This document shows positions 9,411-19,984 of a stretch of 64,000 nucleotides of DNA, piece by piece. The stretch's first letter is position 1; each line of letters begins with the position of its first letter. Made by a program: the position numbers and the translations under genes. Below the pieces are notes generated by a model. That model searched no databases. It had not been told where the DNA came from and worked only from the letters and a program-made list of their open reading frames with translations. The stretch lies in assembly GCA_029204045.2 (NCBI GenBank), contig CM055069.1:25524825-25588824 (forward strand). The letters are read 5' to 3'. Source of the stretch: Tillandsia leiboldiana (taxonomy: Eukaryota; Streptophyta; Magnoliopsida; Poales; Bromeliaceae).

Positions 9411-11289
9411 TGTAGTGTAATGGGGGTTTTCCCTTGCGACTTTCCGATGAATCCCCTGTGTAGAACACTATTTTCGCGACGATTGATTGCGCCGCGAGGA
9501 ATGGTTACCTTAGCGAGCCAGCCAGGAGGTGTTCGTTTACAGGGGTGGCCAGAGTGATTTCTTTGCCTCTGTGGTTTCGACCTCGCGTGCGAGGCAGATG
9601 ATGCCAGTGGATGCGTGGCCTTTGTTGATCGGTGGGTTAAGGAGCCTACGGCGGACCGGGACTCACGGTAATCCCTATGTCCATGAGTACCCGGTGTTTT
9701 TCCTCCGAGCTAGTTCATATCCGCCGGATAGGGAGGTTGAGTTTTGATTGACGTCGTTCCAGGAACTGCGCCAATCTCTAAGGCTCCGTACCGAATGGAC
9801 ACGGCGAGCGGCGGGAGTTAAAGGCGCAACTCCAGGATTTAAGGACAAGGGTTTTGTGAGGCAGAGTGTATCACCTTGGGGGCGCCGGTGCTATTTGTGA
9901 AGAAGAAGATGTTCACTTCGACTGTGTGTGGATTACCGGGAGCTGAATAAAGTGACCATCAAGAACAAGTAACCTTGCCGCGGCATTGATGACGTATTCG
10001 ACCAGCTGCAAGGGCTTGTGTCTTCTCAAGATTGATTTACGTCTGGTACCACCAATTGTAGGTGAAGGCCGAGGACATCCCGAGAAGGGCATTCAGAGAA
10101 GCGGTAGAGGCATTAGGAGTTCACCGTCATGCCTTTTGGATTGACAAATGCCCCTGCGCTTTTATGGATTTACTGAACCGGATTTTTCGACCATACTTGG
10201 TATCGGTTCGTAGTTGTCTTTATTGATGACATCCTAGTTTGTTCCCGAAGCGATGTGGAGCACGAGGAGCATCTGAGGATTGTGCTACAACTTCTGAGAG
10301 AGAGAAAGTTGTATGCCAAGTTATCTAAGTGTGATTTGGCTTCGGGAGGTTGTCTTTTTGGCCCACGTGATTTCAGCCGCTGGAGTGCATTAGACCCGGC
10401 AAAGATCGAGGCAGCCGGGATTGGCCCCGACCGAGACGGTATCCGAAGTCGCAGTTTTATGGGCTTAGCGGGATATTACCGCGGTTTGTGGAAGGTTTTG
10501 CGAAACTTTCCACACCCCTCACTCGTTTGACGCGAAAAGGGATTAAGTTTATTTGGAGTGAGGCCTGCCAGGGGCTTTGAGGAAATAAAGATCAGGTTGA
10601 TGTCGGCTCCTATCCTTTCCTCCCTGTTATGGGGAAAGGATACGTGTATTTATAGTGAGCAGCACAGTGGATTGGTTGCGTGCTGATGCAGGATGGTAGG
10701 GTAAGCGCTTACGCCTCTCCGCAACTGAAGATTATGAAAAGACTTACCCTACCCTTGATTTGAGCTAGCTGCAGTGATTTTTGCACTAAGTTGGGCGCCA
10801 CATACCTTATGGGGACCATGCGAGATTTACCGACCCAAGAGCTTGAAATACCTGTTAACACAGAAGGGGGCTCAACTTGAGGCAGCGTAGATGGTCTGGG
10901 AATGTTGAACAGATTATGTGTAGACATTTTATACACCCTGGGCAAGGCAACGTGGTTGCTGATGCAATGAGCAGGAGAGAACGTATAGAGTCTATCTTTG
11001 CGGATCACCGATCAGGCGCCATACTTGAGCAGATGAGGCGGGTAGGAGCTCGAGGTTGTGTCCCCTGGGGTCTCTGCTAGACTTATGTCGCTAGGCGTGC
11101 AGCCCACTCTTGTGGACAGGATCGGGAGAGACAGAGTGAGGACCCCCACCTGGTGAGGATTCGAGAGCAGATGCAGACTGGTTGATAGGGGACTTTTCAG
11201 TTGATGCTGCGGAGTCCTGCGGTACAGGGACCGCGCTTGCGTGCCTATGGATGCAGAAGATTCGAGAGAGATCTTGAGGGAGCCCACTA
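9411..11289 (+). pseudogene. pol: Gypsy composite, left part (first copy): LTR stub joined to pol, many indels
   Basis: The first ~59 bases are the start of the Gypsy LTR (TGTAGTG...). They are joined directly to pol just after the protease, as at 25190-27103. Reverse transcriptase and RNase H are recognisable piecemeal (residues such as FIDDILV and the LRQRRW region) but are broken by many one-base losses. The second copy reads as a nearly clean frame over the same bases, so most breaks here are likely sequencing error at the contig end. It stops at the N run inside the integrase zinc-finger region. Confidence 0.75.
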
Positions 11290-11389
11290 NNNNNNNNNNN
11301 NNNNNNNNNNNNNNNNNNNNNNNNNNNNNNNNNNNNNNNNNNNNNNNNNNNNNNNNNNNNNNNNNNNNNNNNNNNNNNNNNNNNNNNNN
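11290..11389. other. Assembly gap (100 N)
   Basis: Exactly 100 unknown bases, a conventional scaffold gap of unspecified size. The sequence on its left is an overlapping duplicate of 15766-27103, so the true relation of the two contigs is not simple adjacency. Confidence 0.99.
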
Positions 11390-12049
11390 GAGAGATAGTT
11401 TAATAAAAAAAAAAATTAAAAATAATAGATAAGAAACTGCTGTTCCAGCTTATTCTGCTGTACTAGAACACGGTACCGCATAATTCTTGGTGTTTTGATA
11501 GAATAATGAGGATAAACCTCTTATTCCCCTTCTAGCCCGAAACAAACGGTGCCTAAGGTTAAATCAACTAAAAAAACTTATTTTATTTTCACCCACTCAC
11601 TCTTTTCCCCTTCTGCTCTTTCTTTTTATGAAACGGATGATTTGTTCACTCGGCTATCTCTTTTTACTCTTCTATTTCCTTTTACTCTTTTTTGTCACTA
11701 CTCTCGTCTGAGGACTCTCATCTTTTCATCGTGTACAGCTAGCCCTCCTTTTGTCGCTTTCTATTTCCTGGAGGTGAACCCTCCCCTATTCATTATAGCA
11801 CCTTGTGTCTCACTCATCTCTCGTAGGCGCCCGAACTCAACCACAAGCCTCTGGACTTCTATAATTTTGTAATATTTTTCTTTTATGATAATTTTCCTAT
11901 AATTTTTTTTATTTTAAAATTTAGCTACCGTTGTCACTCTGCCTTTACTATGCCACTGTCTTCGTGATCGAGGAGTATCAATTCACTTCCTCATTTTGGA
12001 ATAAATATTCAGTTTCACTCCATTGATATATTTATTTTATTTGTATTTT
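11390..12049. other. AT-rich intergenic sequence, no gene recognised
   Basis: Pyrimidine-rich, low-complexity sequence. A 107-codon open frame (11549-11872) has a composition typical of noncoding T/C-rich DNA and no recognisable motif. I see no transposon coding region here. Confidence 0.5.
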
Positions 12050-12052
12050 ATA

Positions 12053-12650
12053 ATGGGGCATTTCTACGTACCCCTAAAAATTTCCCTGTTTTCAGATTTA
12101 CCCCTCTTAGAAGGCTAATATTAAAACTACCCTTCTTACGTTCCAACTTCTTTCCAAAATATCCCTGAGTTAAACTCTGTCAGTGTAACCGTTGGAACTG
12201 TCGTTATCTGTGTAATACTATTTTGCCCTTTCAAATATACCCAAACCCTAAAACCCTAAAAACCCCTAAACCTAAAACCCTAAACCCTAAACCCTAAACC
12301 CTAAACCCAAACCCTAAACCCTAAAAAATTCTAAACCCTAACCCTAAACCCTAAACCCTAAACCTAGAACCCTAAAAAACCCTAAACCCTAAACCCTAAA
12401 CCCTAAACACCTAACCCTAAAACCCTAAAAAAATCCTAACCCTAAACCCTAACCCCTAAACCCGGCAAATAGGTATATGCTGATATTTTTCAACTCCGAT
12501 TATTATTACTCTAGTTTAACCCTAGTTACTTAACAAAGGGAAACGGTAGGTATTTTTTATAACGGTGGACGTATGAAGGGTATATTGGAAAGAAAAATAA
12601 AAGGGGTAAATCAGATATTTTTTCATATTTCAGGGTACCAGGCAATTATC
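12053..12650. mobile_element. Small terminal-inverted-repeat element (MITE or Mutator-like) with telomere-like core
   Basis: The left end (GGGGCATTTCTACGTACCCC...) and the right end (...GGGTACCAGGCAATTATCCC) are imperfect inverted repeats of about 60 bases; ATTTACCCCT near the left matches AGGGGTAAAT near the right. TATAAT-like bases occur outside both ends and could be a target duplication, though it is not exact. There is no transposase ORF, so it would be non-autonomous. About 220 bases of telomere-like repeat lie inside. Confidence 0.5.
12243..12463 (+). repeat. Interstitial telomere-like repeat, (CCCTAAA)n with variants
   Basis: A run of CCCTAAA, CCCTAAAA and degenerate units over about 220 bases, the C-rich strand of the plant telomere repeat. 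It lies in the interior of the inverted-repeat element and is flanked by single-copy-looking element sequence. It is therefore an internal repeat and not a chromosome end. Confidence 0.85.
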
Positions 12651-12655
12651 CCTAT

Positions 12656-12747
12656 ATAATTCATAATTTTAGGGTTAGAGTTTAGAAATTGCTACTTGTA
12701 TTAATTCATAATTTAGGGTTAGGGTTTAGAAATTGCTACTTATATAC
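12656..12747 (+). repeat. Short tandem duplication, unit about 45 bp
   Basis: Two adjacent copies of a unit that starts TTCATAATTT and ends with AGAAATTGCTACTT, differing at a few bases. It lies just outside the right end of the inverted-repeat element. No function is suggested. Confidence 0.6.
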
Positions 12748-12785
12748 CCCAGTCACACACATACACACCATACGATTTAGATATT

Positions 12786-13135
12786 TAAGGAATTTGTTTT
12801 TGCATATTTCGTGAAAGTGTTTAAGTCTGAAGATTGAAGATGAAGATTTGGATCATATATCTCAATCTCAAGAAAGAGAATTCAAAGGATCAGGTAACGT
12901 TAATTAAATAATCTTGGTGATCCGAATACTTCTTATTATGTAGAAACACTTGGGATGGATTTTTAATTGCTTAAAAATCAGAAACTGGACTGTCATGTTT
13001 CAGACATTCGGATCACAGGGTACTACAGTCCGGACCCCGAACATAGGTAGGTTCATGCGCAAATCCGTCCGGAACATCTTGGTTCATCCGGACCCCGAAC
13101 GTGTATTTGCAAAAATCGCATGGAACAGTTCGGAC
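12786..13135 (+). repeat. Left half of the related Sirevirus LTR, split by the Sirevirus insertion
   Basis: Aligns with the first ~350 bases of the 1333-bp LTR from GGAATTTG onward (the TGTTAC start is degraded). It carries GTCCGGAC-type palindromes with the same CCCGAAC spacer. It breaks at CGGAC, exactly where the intact Sirevirus begins, and resumes at 24161. Confidence 0.75.
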
Positions 13136-13361
13136 TGTTACGGAATTTGAGTTGGCGTAGTTTCGTGAAAGTCTCAAGTCTTGAAGATTGAAGGTGAAGA
13201 AAGTTGGATCATTTAACTCAATCTCAAGAAAGAAGAATTCAAAAGGATCAGGTATGTTTAACTAAAGAATTTGTGTGATCCGAATACTTCTTGTAGTGTA
13301 GAAACACTTGGAAGAATCTTTCATTGCATAAAAATCAAAAACTGGACTTGGGACATGTTCA

Positions 13362-13645
13362 GGATCCGGATCAGGTTGTTCGATCCGGATCCCGAAGGTG
13401 GTTCGTTCATACATCGTCGCAATCCGGATCGTAGTCTCTTGATCCGGATCCCGAACGTTGAGTTTACCATCTACCTTGAACGATCCGGATCTTGCTTCGC
13501 AATCCGGATCCCGAACGTTGATGTTTGGTGAACTGTATGAACGATCCGGATCGTAGTCACATGATCCGGATCCCGAACCTTCGTTTTTCTGGAATTGGCT
13601 GTTTCGTTATGACGATCCGGATCCAGTTATCACGATCCGGATCGC
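13362..13645 (+). promoter_or_regulatory. Array of ten GATCCGGATC-type palindromes upstream of the TATA box
   Basis: Ten sites with an invariant ATCCGGAT core, roughly alternating between a GATCCGGATC form and one followed by CCGAAC. They lie 65-350 bases ahead of the TATA box, where a plant promoter's cis elements would be. Palindrome clusters in this position are known for Sireviruses; the particular sequence here may be lineage-specific. Possible roles are binding by a dimeric factor or foldback small-RNA production. Confidence 0.75.
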
Positions 13646-13708
13646 CGTCCGTAAAAATCCAGAAATGGCAGGTTTTTGATTCTTATCTCCTTCCTAGGGT
13701 TTCTAACC

Positions 13709-13716
13709 TATAAATA
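13709..13716 (+). promoter_or_regulatory. TATA box of the Sirevirus LTR
   Basis: TATAAATA, conserved at the same position in every copy of this LTR (e.g. about 7643, 23398). It predicts transcription starting near 13740, which places the stem-loops downstream inside the RNA leader. Confidence 0.7.
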
Positions 13717-13850
13717 GACCCTATGACTCCTTTTCTAGGGTGAATCCACATAGCCGTCATTTTCATATATCATCTTATACGGCTATAGATCCACATATAG
13801 AGAAGAAAGGAAATCATTAGAGAATACTCTATGTTTCTTCATCTATATTG

Positions 13851-14330
13851 ATTAGTTTGATTCTAGGTTTTCATACTCACATCTTGAGTTGAATCAAACT
13901 AATGAATACTTAGATGGTATTTCCGATCTATCTTTGATCTAAGTATTCGGCGGATCATCACCACCCAAAAACAACGATTTACCCCAAAATCGGCGCGTGG
14001 ATTCGCGTGTCCTTGTGGATTCAAGGTTCAATCGCTCTCGTGGATTCGGAGCGAGGCACGTTCGTGGATTCGAAGGGTGCTATTGGGTGAAGACCGTGGA
14101 TTCGGTCGGACGTCGTGGATTCGACGTTGGACGCCGTGGATTCGGCGTTGGGCGCAGATCGTGGATTCGAGAAGCGTCGGAGCGAGCGGAGAAGATCCTC
14201 TAGGAGCGTATGGAAAAGGTTGAGTCGTAAGTGTGTACGGTAAATCACCTTGTACGTGTTTTAATTCTAGTGGATTTCTGCCGTGTTATCGGTCCCGTGG
14301 TTTTTTACTCCGGTGATGGAGTTTTCCACG
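13851..14330 (+). other. Structured RNA leader: two long stem-loops, eight TGGATT-loop hairpins, terminal hairpin
   Basis: After stems I and II, eight hairpins share the loop TGGATT but have different stems: CGCG/CGCG (13994), CCTTG/CAAGG (14011), GCTC(T)CG/CGGAGC (14034), TTCG/CGAA (14061), GACCG/CGGTC (14092), ACGTCG/CGACGT (14110), ACGCCG/CGGCGT (14131) and a weak TCG/CGA (14159). All lie downstream of the TATA box and upstream of the primer site, so they should be in the genomic RNA leader. Packaging, dimerisation or translation control are possible roles; none is shown by sequence alone. Confidence 0.7.
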
Positions 14331-14470
14331 TAAAAATCTTGCGTGTTATTTTATTTCCGCATTGGGTTTTATCGCAACGATTTTTGGAGTGTTTATACGT
14401 TTACACCTATTCACCCCCCTCTAGGTGTTTCTTCCCCTATTTAGATCCGTATTATATACGACCCAACAAG

Positions 14471-14482
14471 TGGTATCAGAGC
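14471..14482 (+). other. Primer binding site (initiator tRNA-Met)
   Basis: TGGTATCAGAGC, complementary to the 3' end of plant initiator tRNA-Met, two bases after the 5' LTR. It sets the reverse-transcription start and fixes the LTR boundary. Confidence 0.92.
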
Positions 14483-14501
14483 GGGAATAGGGTTGTGAAC
14501 A

Positions 14502-16500
14502 ATGGTTGAAGGTGGAAACATCAATCGACCCCCTTTCTTTGATGGAACAAATTATGCGTACTGGAAAGTACGGATGAAAGCCTTTTTATCTTCCATCGAC
14601 GAAAGGGTGTGGCATTCAATTGAATCAGGATGGACTAATCCAACTGAACTTATCTCTGATGTTCACACCTTAAAACCTAGGTCGAAATGGACCAAGGAAG
14701 AGTTTGAGTTATCTTCTTACAATGGCAAGGGAATTAATGCTATTTTTAATGCCTTATCTCAAACTGAATTCTCTCGCGTCTCGGCATGTGAGACTGCGAA
14801 AGAAATCTGGGATGTTCTCCAGGTTACACATGAGGGAACTAACCTCGTGAAGATTCAGAAACTGCAGATGCTTACGAGCAAGTTTGACTCTATCTTGATG
14901 GCAGAAAATGAATCTTTCACGGACTACTATACACGATTGCAAGACATCGTAAACTCATGTGCTAATCTGGGAGAGAAGATTCCAGAATTTAAGATTGTAA
15001 GAAAAATCTTAAGAACTCTTCCTGAACGATTTCGCCCAAAGGTTACTGCCATTGAAACTATTAAACACCCGGACGAAATACGTGTAGAAGAATTAGTTGG
15101 TTCATTACAAACTTATGAAATGACTTTTAATACTAACAATTCTTCTGGAAAAGCATCCACTTCTAAGTCTTCAGGTTATGCGTGAAAACAACTAAGGAAG
15201 AAGACGCGGATACATCCTCCTCGGACGATGACGAGAACCTTTCTATGGAGGAATTTGAGAAGCAGCTCGCTCTCTTGACGAGGAATTTTCGCCGCAACTT
15301 CGAAGGGGTAATTCCAAGCAAATCTCCATCCTTCGGAAAGTGGAACAAAGGCAAGGGTACTCCAAGTCACAAGTCAAGAAAGCAGGAAAACTTCTCAAAG
15401 GATAAGAAAGTTCAGAAGGACAACTGCAATGCTTCAAATGTCGAGGCTACGGCCACATTGCAACGGAATGTCCTAACAAGTATCCGGCAAAGAAGAAGGC
15501 GATGCAAGTCGTCACTTGGGATGACAACTCAACGTCAAATGAGTCGTCTTCAAGTGATGAAGAACAGAGCTCCACCGCATTCCACGCGTCCACATCTTCA
15601 CCATTCATGTGCTTTATGGCAAATACATCCGAGTCGTTGTCCAACTCCACTGTTGAAAAGATTGCAACGGACAACGAATCGGATGATTCGGAAGGTGAAG
15701 AGTTTGCTCTAGCCTATCATAGATCTATACGGGATTTAAAGAAACCGGCTAAGCAAAACAAGGGGTTGAGAGGAGATTGCAGGATCTCGAAGAAGAAGTA
15801 AAAAGGGTAACTTCTCTCTCGACCGATCTTGAAGTGGAAAGGGATAGTTTGATAAAAGCAAATGTTTCCCTTCAAGAGTCCAATGAGCAGCTCAAGAAGA
15901 ACTATATAGATATGGTGAACAAAGCAAACTACTTCTTGAAGCTCTATGGCGAGGGCCGACAGGAAAGACGGGAAATGACAGAGACCATTCTCCAACTCAA
16001 GGATGACTTACAGCAATTCTCCTTAGGAAGGAGTAAGTTGGATAAACTCCTTGGTCTTGGTCAAACAAATCGGTTCGGCCTCGGGTACACTCAAACTGGA
16101 AACAGTCCAAGTTCGAGTGGGACAGTCTTTGTGCCTCAGTCGGTATCTCCTCCTCCGACATCGGAATTCAAGACAAACAACGACAACAAACCTACCTCAT
16201 CCTCTCGGAATCGTCAAGCTCAAAGGTATGTTTTCGTTGTAATTTTGCAGGGCACATCGAAAGAAATTGCGAGATTGGAGCTCAAAGAACAAATCAACCA
16301 CATCTTGCAATTGCTACCAATAAGCTCACTTCCCGGAATTCAAGGAAGGATTTTTCAAAAGGAAAGAACATTGGTAGCACCTCAAACAAGACGATGACAA
16401 AAGAAAAAGATCAATCATACAAGACGTCGTCTTCAAGGAGAATCTCTCAACCTTTACCAACAACTCCAAAACTCAAAAGGTTTGGGTATGCAAAGGTGAA
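14502..16500 (+). pseudogene. gag: Sirevirus gag, frame broken by one-base indels
   Basis: Starts with an ATG 34 bases after the LTR. The N-terminal ~225 residues match the UBN2/gag-polypeptide type of Copia elements (FFDGTNYAYWKVRMKAFL, IWDVLQ-THEGT, FTDYYTRLQDI, LRTLPERF motifs). A first frame change near 15182 leads into an acidic Ser/Asp-rich linker. A knuckle region (15425-15475), readable as CCHC only after another shift, follows, then a second acidic linker, the coiled coil (from 15777) and the C-terminal knuckle near 16225. Breaks near 15182, 15440, 15775 and 16205 are single bases; at the last two the overlapping copy (bases 3-755) is intact, pointing to sequencing error. A gag with two knuckles separated by a coiled coil also occurs in the gag at 52365-53990. 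Confidence 0.8.
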
Positions 16501-16596
16501 CCCCTCCTTGTCCTTAATCGTTCTACGATTAAATCTTGTATAGTTTGTGTAGACTATTTTTCTTTTCTTCTTTTTCTTTTGGCCGACCCGTCAACC

Positions 16597-19041
16597 ATCC
16601 TTGGGAGGTAATGGTACATCTTTTTATTGGTTGATGATTTCTCTCGGGTTTCATGGGTAGCATTTTTGAGAGGAGAAAGCTGATACGTTTGACTCGTTTC
16701 ATGAGATTTGCCATCGTATTATGATTGAAAAGAATGAAAAGATCATTCGTGTTAGAAGTGATAGGGTGGAGAATTCATAAATTCAAATTCATTGATTTTT
16801 TGTACTTCAAATGGCATTAAACATTGAATTCTCGGCACCCCATACCCTCAAGCAGAATGGTGTTGTTGAGCGCAAAAACAGGGTTGTTCAAGAGATGGCG
16901 CGTGTGATGCTTCATAGCCGGAAATTACCGCTACATTTTTGGGCTGAAGCTGTGAACACCGCTGTCTATGTCATTAACAGAGTGTATTTGCGCCCAGGAA
17001 ACTTGAATACACCATATGAGCTGTGGTTTAGTAGAAAACCGGATATCAAGTACTTTCGTATCTTTGGGAGTCGATGTTACATCTTACGTGACCGTGAAAA
17101 TCTTGGAAGTTCGACTCTCGAAGTGATGAAGGGATCTTTTTGGGTTATTCTACGAATAGCAGAGCATATCGAGTATTTAACATTGAATCTAAGACGATTG
17201 TAGAATCTATAAATGTAAAGTAGATGAAGCTTCTCATTTGAATCTGAAAAATCTACCCTCGATATCTCTCTAGATGATGATTCTCCTGCTAGTGCATCTT
17301 CTCATAATAATACTTCCAATATTAATGATGCATCTAATGGTTCTTCTAGTTTATCTGATGTGCAGGAATCATCTCGTGTACCTCCGAGTACTCCGTTTCA
17401 ACAAACGCTACGAATCTCCAAGGATCATCCGGAATCGAACATCATTGGAGATCCACAAGAAGGAGTTAGAATTCGAAGGCAGTTGGTTTGCGGACTTGCT
17501 TGCTACGTATCTTTAATCGAACCAAAGACAATAGATGAAGCTCTTCAGGATGACTACTGGATTAAAGCAATGCAGGAAGAGCTCCATCAATTTGAGCGAA
17601 ACAAAGTCTGGGAATTAACGAAGCCTCCAAAGCAACATAATGTGATAGGTACCAATGGATCTTCAAGAACAAGAAAGATGAAGATGGTACTATCATCAGG
17701 AACAAGGCACGACTAGTTGCTCAAGGCTACTCTCAAGTAGAAGGTATAGACTTTGACGAAACTTTCGCCCCTGTAGCTAGACTCGAGTCCATTCGTATAT
17801 TGTTTGCTATTGCTTGTCATTTTAAAATCAAATTATTTCAAATGGACGTCAAGAGCGCATTTCTAAATGGGTTTTTAAATGAGGAAGTTTATGTAGCTCA
17901 ACCGAAAGGTTTTGTAGATCATAAACAACCTAACCATGTTTTTCGTTTGGAAAAAGGCTCTTTACGGTCTGAAACAAGCACCGCGAGCATGGTACGAAAG
18001 GTTAACAAAGCACCTTTTGGAGAAGGGCTATACTCGAGGGGGAGCTGACAGGACTCTCTTTGTGAGCATTATCAAAATAATTTCATTGTAGCACAAATCT
18101 ATGTCGATGACATTGTATTTGGTGCAACAAAAGATAATGATGCTTCTAAATTCCGCGGAGACCATGGAAAGCGAATTGAGATATCCATGATGGGCGAATT
18201 GTCTTATTTTCTTGGATTGCAAATAAACAAAATGATGAAGGTATTCACTTGAGTCAATCCAAGTATGCACTGGAGTTGGTCAAAAAGTTTGATCTAGAAA
18301 ATTGTAAAGTTTTTCCAACTCCAATGGGAACTAGCCACAAGGGATTTGGAAGTGAATCACATAGTGAGAATGTAGACGAGAAACTGTATAGAAGTATGAT
18401 TGGAAGTCTACTTTACCTCACGGCTAGTCGCCCGGATATATCCTTTAGTGTTGGGATTTGCGCGAGATATCAATCAGCACCAAAGGAGGTTCACCTGAAA
18501 GCGGTGAAACGGATCATCCGGTACATCAAAGGATCAATTAATTTCGGAATTTGGTATCCTATGGGAACAAGTCTGGACATTGTTGGATACTCAGATGCCG
18601 ATTGGGCAGGATCAGTGGATGATCGGAAAAGCACGAGTGGTGCATGCTTCTATCTTGGCCATTGCCTTGTTGCATGGCACAGTAAAAAGCAGAATTGCAT
18701 AGCACTCTCGACTGCCGAAGCGGAATACATTTCAGCTGGAAGTTGCTCAACTCAACTCATTTGGATGAAAAGCGTATTGAGTGACTTCCGCATTTCAGCA
18801 TCTTCGGTAACAATTCTTTGTGACAACACAAGTGCAATTAACATTTCTAAAAACCCTGTGTTGCACTCTAGAACAAAACATATTGAACTTAGATATCATT
18901 TTCTTAGAGAGCTAGTTGAATCAATACTCTTCAAACTTTCATATATTTCAACTGAGGATCAATTAGCTGACATTTTACAAAACCTTTGGATCAAAAACGT
19001 TTTATTCATTTACGAAAAGCAATTGGGATGCTTTCCTTGAA
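16597..19041 (+). pseudogene. pol: Copia pol (partial integrase, RT, RNase H), multiple frameshifts
   Basis: Same gene and same 5' deletion as 839-3289, but the frame breaks repeatedly by single-base gains or losses (for example GGTAATGG here for GGTAAATGG, near 16609). The longest clean pieces are the integrase core (16811-17203), a linker and RT start (17360-17716), the RT finger region (17800-18048) and RNase H (18249-18960). Damage is concentrated in the first 8 kb of this contig. The other copy reads through everywhere, so the breaks are probably not biological. Confidence 0.8.
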
Positions 19042-19984
19042 ATAATCTTCTTTTTGAAATCTTTGCTTAGGATAGGTTTTGTATTTGTTTTTGTTTTGTT
19101 CTTTATCTATGTTTGTACATATGGATAGTAATTGAGCATAGATCTTAATTGACTTTAATTGCATCTGTTCACACATTTAGAAATTTATTATGCTTTTGCC
19201 ATCATAATATTTCATTGTTGCAATGATCGTTTATGTTAATTAAATCATCTTCTAAAGTGATCAAAGTCAATTTCTCTCTCAATGATCTCTTGGTATAGTC
19301 ATTATCTTATTTGACTGTTTAGTCGAGTATGAAATCGAGATCAATTTTTGGTTGAATACTTTATATCTTAAATAATTGATAGCCAATTGAGGGGGAGTCA
19401 AAGATAATGTAAAATGCTCAAAAGATGTGGAAAGAGTTACATCCCAATGAGGAGTGTGAAAACTACCACCACATGGAGGAAAGAGCTACCACCTCGGTCG
19501 TCCGAGTATTGTGTGCAGCTACCACATGTATACCAAGCATGGTTGTTCAAATTTTTTGATTAAGTAAAATGCATATTGAAATACTTGACTCTGTCAAATT
19601 TCAAGGTTGGTATAAGGTGGGATTTCTTAAAGAAAGATGCTCAAAGAGCCACTCTCTTCAACAGATTGTCTAGAAATATTATCTACTATATTTGGGATTT
19701 CAAACATCTATTGATCTTTGTATTTCATTTTCTTTACTGAATTGATGATTTGATAAAGGCATTACTCATAAGATCAAGTTAGATGTGATTGAAGGTGTTC
19801 AACTTTAAGGGATTTAATTCTTGTAAATTTTCGTTTCATTTTTGGATATTATTGATAGATTTGGCATAATCTAATTCTTGTTGTATGAAACGATGGTTTT
19901 TGTTTAAAGTTGATACACATTTGTGCTTACAATCTTTTTCTGGATTTTCCTGAATTTCTCTGAAATTTTCTTAAGAAAAAGTTG
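19042..19984 (+). other. Noncoding spacer after pol (second copy) with the conserved structured block
   Basis: Matches 3290-4229. The structured block is at 19423-19652 with the same GATGT/ACATC stem, CTCGG-TCGT-CCGAG hairpin and CTACCAC repeats. No ORF. Confidence 0.6.

Larger units (their letters stand above)
13136..14468 (+). repeat. 5' LTR of the Sirevirus, 1333 bp
   Basis: TGTTACGG...ACCCAACA. Ten TCCGGA-centred palindromes at 13362-13645, TATAAATA at 13709-13716. Downstream, in the presumed transcript: stem I (13851-13863 with 13891-13903, 13 bp perfect), stem II (13904-13915 with 13937-13948, 12 bp perfect), the TGGATT hairpin array (13994-14170), and a two-tier hairpin (CGTGG/CCACG outside ACTCC/GGAGT, 14296-14330). 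The primer site follows two bases later. Confidence 0.92.

Noticed and set aside
11549..11872. Small host protein of 107 codons
   Set aside because: Low-complexity T/C-rich composition, no motif, no promoter or splice context.
12243..12463. A chromosome end
   Set aside because: The telomere-like units are degenerate, only ~220 bases long, and have transposon sequence on both sides.
13994..14170. A CRISPR-like repeat array
   Set aside because: The repeat is a 10-base core with self-complementary flanks at irregular spacing within a plant LTR. There are no spacers of uniform length and no cas context.
16600..18250. Programmed frameshifting in the second pol copy
   Set aside because: Shifts occur at many scattered places, in both directions, and are absent from the overlapping copy; sequencing error near a contig end is simpler.
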